DNA from: CAZPLZ01 sp964587525
Lineage (GTDB): Bacteria; Oederibacteriota; CAKKQC01
Length of the DNA stretch: 8,610 nt
Reading direction: 5' to 3'
Assembly (NCBI GenBank): GCA_964587525.1
Contig: CAZPLZ010000140.1
Span: 1-8,610 of the forward strand
In this document: positions 5,528-8,610 of the stretch, piece after piece
How the letters are laid out: each line of letters starts with the position of its first letter
Position numbering within the stretch: position 1 is the first letter of the stretch
Notes under the pieces: model-generated
Told to the model about the DNA's origin: nothing
Databases searched by the model: none
The model's input: the letters and a program-made list of their open reading frames with translations, nothing else
Position numbers and translations under genes: made by a program

Positions 5528-6346
5528 TCAGTACGTGGTCACGAAAACGTTCGGATGGCCCTGGGCCTTCAGTTGACGTGTCTTGCGGGCGGCCTGCTTG
5601 CGTGTGTCATAGGGGCCGATGATCACCGCGTGCAAGACCAGGCCGATCTGTTTGCGCTTCACGACCGTGACCCGATTCCCCGCTTTCGCAAACCGTTTTT
5701 GTTCAGCGAGCGCGCCGGAAGTTTTTACGAAGGCCCCGACCTGGACGCCGAAGCGCGTGGTCGCCCGCTTGGGCTCCTTCAGGAGCTTACGCGCTTTAGC
5801 AGCTTCCTCAGATTCGGGGTACTCCTTGTTAAGAGTCTTCAGCAACGTCTTTCGTTTCCAGGCGTTCGAGGTCATTTGCGCAGCCCCCAGCAGCGCCTGC
5901 GGCCGCACATCTTGAGCCCAAGCCGCGTCCGCAAGCCGAGCATACTCACGGTACGCCGGGTCGCGGCCTTCCTGCCCCGCCTTTATCGAGGCCAGCAGCA
6001 ACCCCGCCAAGCCCCGCCAGAGATCCTGGCGGCCGTCCCGGCGCAGCGGTTCTAGAACAGCCGTGGCCTCTCTGCTCTTCCCCAGCTCTTTCAGGCACAC
6101 CCCACGCCAGTATCGAGCAGCCTCGGCGTAGTTTGACTTGGGGTGGCGCTCAAGCCAGACGGCGTAGGCCTTCTCGGCCTTAAGAAAATTTCCCTGCAGC
6201 ATGAGGAAGTGCGCCTGCGAAAGCTCGTCTTTCGGCTTGGGCGCGGCAAGCGCAGCCGAGGCAAGCAGGATCAGGGCGACGGTGCGCAGGGTCTTCAGAT
6301 TGACGCGGAAACGGGACTGGGAGTCAGGCAGCCAGCGAGCGACCAA
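5528..6346 (-). CDS. Exported TPR-like protein with C-terminal SPOR domain
   Basis: SPOR domains bind denuded septal peptidoglycan glycans, so the product probably acts in the periplasm at the division site or cell wall. The 272 residues comprise a Sec-type signal (hydrophobic 22-34, TVALILLASAALA, likely cut near ALA-AP), helical TPR/YbgF-like repeats at about 42-190 (AHFLMLQGNFLKAEKAYAVW, HPKSNYAEAARYWRGVCL, EYPESEEAAKARKLL), and a SPOR domain at about 196-271 with FGVQVGAF and VIIGPYDTRKQA. The TTG start at 6344-6346 has GAGG 7 bases upstream and overlaps miaB by 52 bases. A CTG at 6296-6298 overlapping the miaB stop as CTGA would give a shorter signal peptide but has no Shine-Dalgarno, so TTG is preferred. 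It shares the reading frame of tadB across the gap, with a clean stop between. Confidence 0.88.
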   Translation of the reverse strand: MVARWLPDSQSRFRVNLKTLRTVALILLASAALAAPKPKDELSQAHFLMLQGNFLKAEKAYAVWLERHPKSNYAEAARYWRGVCLKELGKSREATAVLEPLRRDGRQDLWRGLAGLLLASIKAGQEGRDPAYREYARLADAAWAQDVRPQALLGAAQMTSNAWKRKTLLKTLNKEYPESEEAAKARKLLKEPKRATTRFGVQVGAFVKTSGALAEQKRFAKAGNRVTVVKRKQIGLVLHAVIIGPYDTRKQAARKTRQLKAQGHPNVFVTTY

Positions 6347-7683
6347 CTGCCCGCCTCTGTGATCTCCACCTGGCGGAGCTGGCCTGGCGCCGTGTCCTGA
6401 TTGGGGGTGAAGGCAACGAGCTTGTTCGAGCGCAGCCGGCCCTGCCAGCTCGCCCTGAGCCCTGTCGAAGCGCCCTTTTTATTTTCCCCCTTATTCTCCC
6501 CTCTCTCCTCCCTCGCACCCTCCACCAGCACCTCGGCGACCGAACCGACCAGGGCCTCGTTGTGCCGGCGGCTGTGCGCATCCAGCAACTGGTTCAACCG
6601 GGCCAGGCGCTCATCTTTCACCTCTTCGGCCACCTGATCCGGGTCCCCGGCGGCTGGCGTCCCCGGGCGCGGCGAGTATGTAAAGGAATACGCCCCGTTA
6701 AAATCCACGACGCGCACCAGCGAAAGCGTCGCCAAAAAGTCCTCCTCCGTCTCACCCGGGAACCCCACGATGAGATCCGTGGTGATCGCCAGGTTCGGAA
6801 TGAGCGCACGCGCCCGCTCCACCAGCCTGAGATAAAAACTCGAGGAATAGCCCCGCCACATGGCCCGCAGCACCCGATCAGAACCAGACTGGACAGGCAG
6901 ATGCATGTGCTCGCAGAGAGCCGGGCACTCGCCCATGGCGTGCAACACACGCTCCGTATGGTGCACGGGATGCGAAGACGTGAACCGTAACCGCTTTAAG
7001 GCCGGAATTGCCGAGAGCCGCCGCAGCAGCGCGGCGAAATCGCACGTCGGCCCGTTTTTCTTTCCATACGCGTTGACGGTCTGCCCCAGCAGGGTGACTT
7101 CCACCACCCCTAAGTCCACCAGGTGCTCCACCTCCGCCACGATCTCCTCGAACGGCCGGTTGCGCTCCAATCCACGCACCGCCGGCACCACGCAGAACGT
7201 GCACCGGTGGTCGCATCCCTCCATGATCTTGACCCAGGCCTTGAACCCATGCGGGTGCTCGCCGGTCAGCTCGGGCACGCCGACACCGTCGTGGCCGATG
7301 GCGACCTGTGGCAGATTCTCCTCCCACACCCGCTCCACCAGCCGGGGGAGTTGCAGCAAGTTCGAGGGACTCAGCACGATATCAATGTGGGGAAACCGCT
7401 GCCGCAGCCTGCGGCCCTGAGCCTCGGCCACGCATCCCGTCAGCGCCAGGATACGGTCAGGCCGTTCCTCCCGCCAGACCTTCAATCGGCCCAGCATGGA
7501 CAGCGCGCGTTGTTCCGCGTGCCCCCGGATGTGGCAGGTGTTGATCAGCACGATCTGTGCGTCCTCTACCCGATTCGCCGGGTTCAACCCTTGCCGGGTC
7601 AGCAGTTGCGCCATGATCTCCGAGTCGCGCTCGTTCATCTGGCAGCCGAAGGTGTGGATATAGAAGGACTTCGCCGTCATCAT
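6295..7683 (-). CDS. miaB: tRNA-2-methylthio-N6-dimethylallyladenosine synthase MiaB
   Basis: MiaB is a cytoplasmic radical-SAM enzyme that adds the methylthio group to i6A37 of tRNAs reading UNN codons. The 462 residues show the full family order. The N-terminal methylthiotransferase domain has three cysteines for the auxiliary [4Fe-4S] cluster: C14 in TFGCQMN, C50 in NTC and C84 in TGC. The radical-SAM motif C157-x3-C161-x2-C164 lies in GCDHRCTFC. The SAM barrel follows (HLPVQSGS at 261-268, TDLIVGFPGET at 302-312), then a TRAM domain from about 376. The TRAM domain carries an unusual insertion at about 391-413. Two adjacent ATG codons can serve as start, 18 bases after the flippase stop, with no strong Shine-Dalgarno. 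MtaB/RimO-type relatives are less likely because of the start KSFYIHTFGCQMN and the NTCHIRGHAEQRAL segment. Confidence 0.96.
   Translation of the reverse strand: MMTAKSFYIHTFGCQMNERDSEIMAQLLTRQGLNPANRVEDAQIVLINTCHIRGHAEQRALSMLGRLKVWREERPDRILALTGCVAEAQGRRLRQRFPHIDIVLSPSNLLQLPRLVERVWEENLPQVAIGHDGVGVPELTGEHPHGFKAWVKIMEGCDHRCTFCVVPAVRGLERNRPFEEIVAEVEHLVDLGVVEVTLLGQTVNAYGKKNGPTCDFAALLRRLSAIPALKRLRFTSSHPVHHTERVLHAMGECPALCEHMHLPVQSGSDRVLRAMWRGYSSSFYLRLVERARALIPNLAITTDLIVGFPGETEEDFLATLSLVRVVDFNGAYSFTYSPRPGTPAAGDPDQVAEEVKDERLARLNQLLDAHSRRHNEALVGSVAEVLVEGAREERGENKGENKKGASTGLRASWQGRLRSNKLVAFTPNQDTAPGQLRQVEITEAGSWSLAGCLTPSPVSASI
6354..6357 (-). promoter_or_regulatory. Shine-Dalgarno deciding the SPOR gene TTG start
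   Basis: GAGG on the minus strand lies 7 bases before the TTG codon and inside the miaB coding sequence. It favours this start over the downstream CTG, which lacks such a site. Confidence 0.5.
6445..6513 (-). repeat. Repeat-like in-frame insertion in the miaB TRAM domain
   Basis: Between VLVEG and QGRLRSNKLV, where MiaB proteins usually have about 10 residues (E. coli as I recall: TSRKSIMELS), this protein has about 25. The DNA has two parts. Bases 6474-6513 are almost pure purine on the coding strand. Bases 6448-6473 read GCGCTTCGACAGGGCTCAGG then GCGAGC, close to the dispersed CTTCGACAGGCTCAGG-type repeat I recall from many bacterial genomes. The segment is in frame and stop-free, so the gene remains open. 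Identity as a mobile repeat is from memory and not verified. Confidence 0.6.
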
Positions 7684-7701
7684 GGTGATTTTAACAGGTG
7701 C

Positions 7702-8610
7702 CTAGTCTCTCGTGCGCAGTGAGACGCTCGCCTGCCGCAACAGGAGGACCATCCCGAACGCTTCGGCCGCGGTCGTGGCAAGGGCGGCGCCGGCAAAACC
7801 CCACCGCGGGATCATCCAGAGATTAAGCAACGCGTTGATCACAAGATTGGCCGTCGTGATCTTCAGGATGGTGTACGGACGATGGACCGCGGTCAGGAGC
7901 GATGCCGACAGGCTGCTGATCAGCACCAGGATGAGTGTCGGCGCCAGAAGGTAGAGGGCGCGGGTGGACGGACCGAACGCCTCGCCAGCCTGCAGTCGCA
8001 CCGCCAAGCCTCCCAGCGCATACGCCAGCACGCAAGCCACACCGCCCATCGCAAACGCCCCACGCAGCGCCTTCACGTAGACCACCCGTATCTCGCGCTT
8101 CCGGGACTTGCCAAGCGCGGACATGGCAGGGAACGCCACAGCCACCAGCGCTCCCATGAGAAGAAGACCGCTCTCAACAAGCCTGGTGGCGACATGGTAA
8201 TAGCCGATGGCCCGCGCACCTTCGCGGGCGCCTAGCAGCCACTGAAGCATCAGCACGTCAAGGCGGTAAAGCGCAGCCACGGTTATGCCCGCCAGCCAGA
8301 ACGGCCAGGAGGTCTTCAGCATCTCCCCGGCCAGCCTCGCCGACCAGGACAGTGCGCGGTTGAGATTCGCCATGGCGAGCATAAGCTGTCCCCCCGCCGC
8401 CACCGCGGTGCCCAGCACCAGCGCGGCCAACGCCAGTTGAGCGGAAGGTTCGCGGTTCTGCCACAGGAGCGCAACGGCCAGAAGTGACAACGCGGGTGGC
8501 AGCAGCGTCGCAGCGATCTGGGGACCGCGGAGCAGTTTTGCCCGCAAGACGGCGACACCAAGCTGGCCCACGTACGTCAGCACCATCAGGCCCGCCCAGG
8601 GTCCCGCAAG
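7702..8610 (-). CDS. Polysaccharide flippase of the MOP superfamily (Wzx-like), N-terminus outside window
   Basis: This is the C-terminal part of a polytopic membrane protein, of which 303 codons are visible. The frame stays open to the window edge past the internal Met at 8584-8586, so the true start lies beyond 8610. Hydrophobic segments recur through the whole length. Counting from the Met, features typical of Wzx/RfbX/MurJ-like flippases include WPFWLAGITVAALYRLDVLMLQWLLG (about 94-119), IGYYHVATRLVESGLLLMGA (127-146), LLTAVHRPYTILKITTANLVINALLNLWMIPRWGFAGAALAT spread over about 228-269, and a short charged C-terminus (SVSLRTRD). Such proteins move undecaprenyl-linked oligosaccharides across the inner membrane for O-antigen, capsule or exopolysaccharide. 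The substrate cannot be told, and no glycosyltransferase is in view. It sits 18 bases upstream of miaB and is probably co-transcribed. Confidence 0.85.
   Translation of the reverse strand, partial: LAGPWAGLMVLTYVGQLGVAVLRAKLLRGPQIAATLLPPALSLLAVALLWQNREPSAQLALAALVLGTAVAAGGQLMLAMANLNRALSWSARLAGEMLKTSWPFWLAGITVAALYRLDVLMLQWLLGAREGARAIGYYHVATRLVESGLLLMGALVAVAFPAMSALGKSRKREIRVVYVKALRGAFAMGGVACVLAYALGGLAVRLQAGEAFGPSTRALYLLAPTLILVLISSLSASLLTAVHRPYTILKITTANLVINALLNLWMIPRWGFAGAALATTAAEAFGMVLLLRQASVSLRTRD

Overview
All eight protein genes in this GC-rich window lie on the minus strand, so transcription runs from high to low coordinates and the genes are tightly packed. The set is ordinary Gram-negative-type bacterial content: MiaB, a SPOR-domain protein, Tad-type TadB and TadC, a TPR protein, FtsH and a polysaccharide flippase. 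The REP-like repeat styles seen here are of kinds I recall from many environmental GC-rich genomes. I cannot name the phylum; an uncultivated lineage such as NC10/Rokubacteria-like or another deep Gram-negative group is only a guess.

Layout in transcription order: a flippase of the MOP/Wzx kind, cut by the right window edge (7702-8610); miaB, tRNA methylthiotransferase (6295-7683), which carries a repeat-derived insertion in its TRAM domain; a secreted TPR/SPOR protein (5528-6346) overlapping the miaB end; a 60-base gap with an 18-bp perfect dyad; tadB (4760-5467); two tandem 68-bp REP-like units (4623-4758); tadC (3740-4627); an exported TPR protein (2637-3743); a two-TM periplasmic sensor-like protein with no output domain (2059-2640); and ftsH (154-2046). 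Bases 1-153 hold no recognisable gene.

TadB and TadC are the paired inner-membrane platform proteins of a Tad/type IVc pilus machine. The TPR protein, and perhaps the sensor, may belong to the same apparatus. The ATPase TadA, pilin, secretin and prepilin peptidase are not in the window. tadC-tpr and tpr-sensor overlap by four bases (GTGA, ATGA), which implies translational coupling.

The most interesting signal is at tadB-tadC. Removing two 68-bp units flanked by GTGAC restores another perfect 4-base GTGA overlap, so the repeats appear to have landed precisely in a coupled stop/start. Each unit also reads as a 23-codon minicistron whose stop overlaps the next GTG, so coupling could be relayed through the insertion. 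Second is the in-frame repeat-like insertion in miaB.
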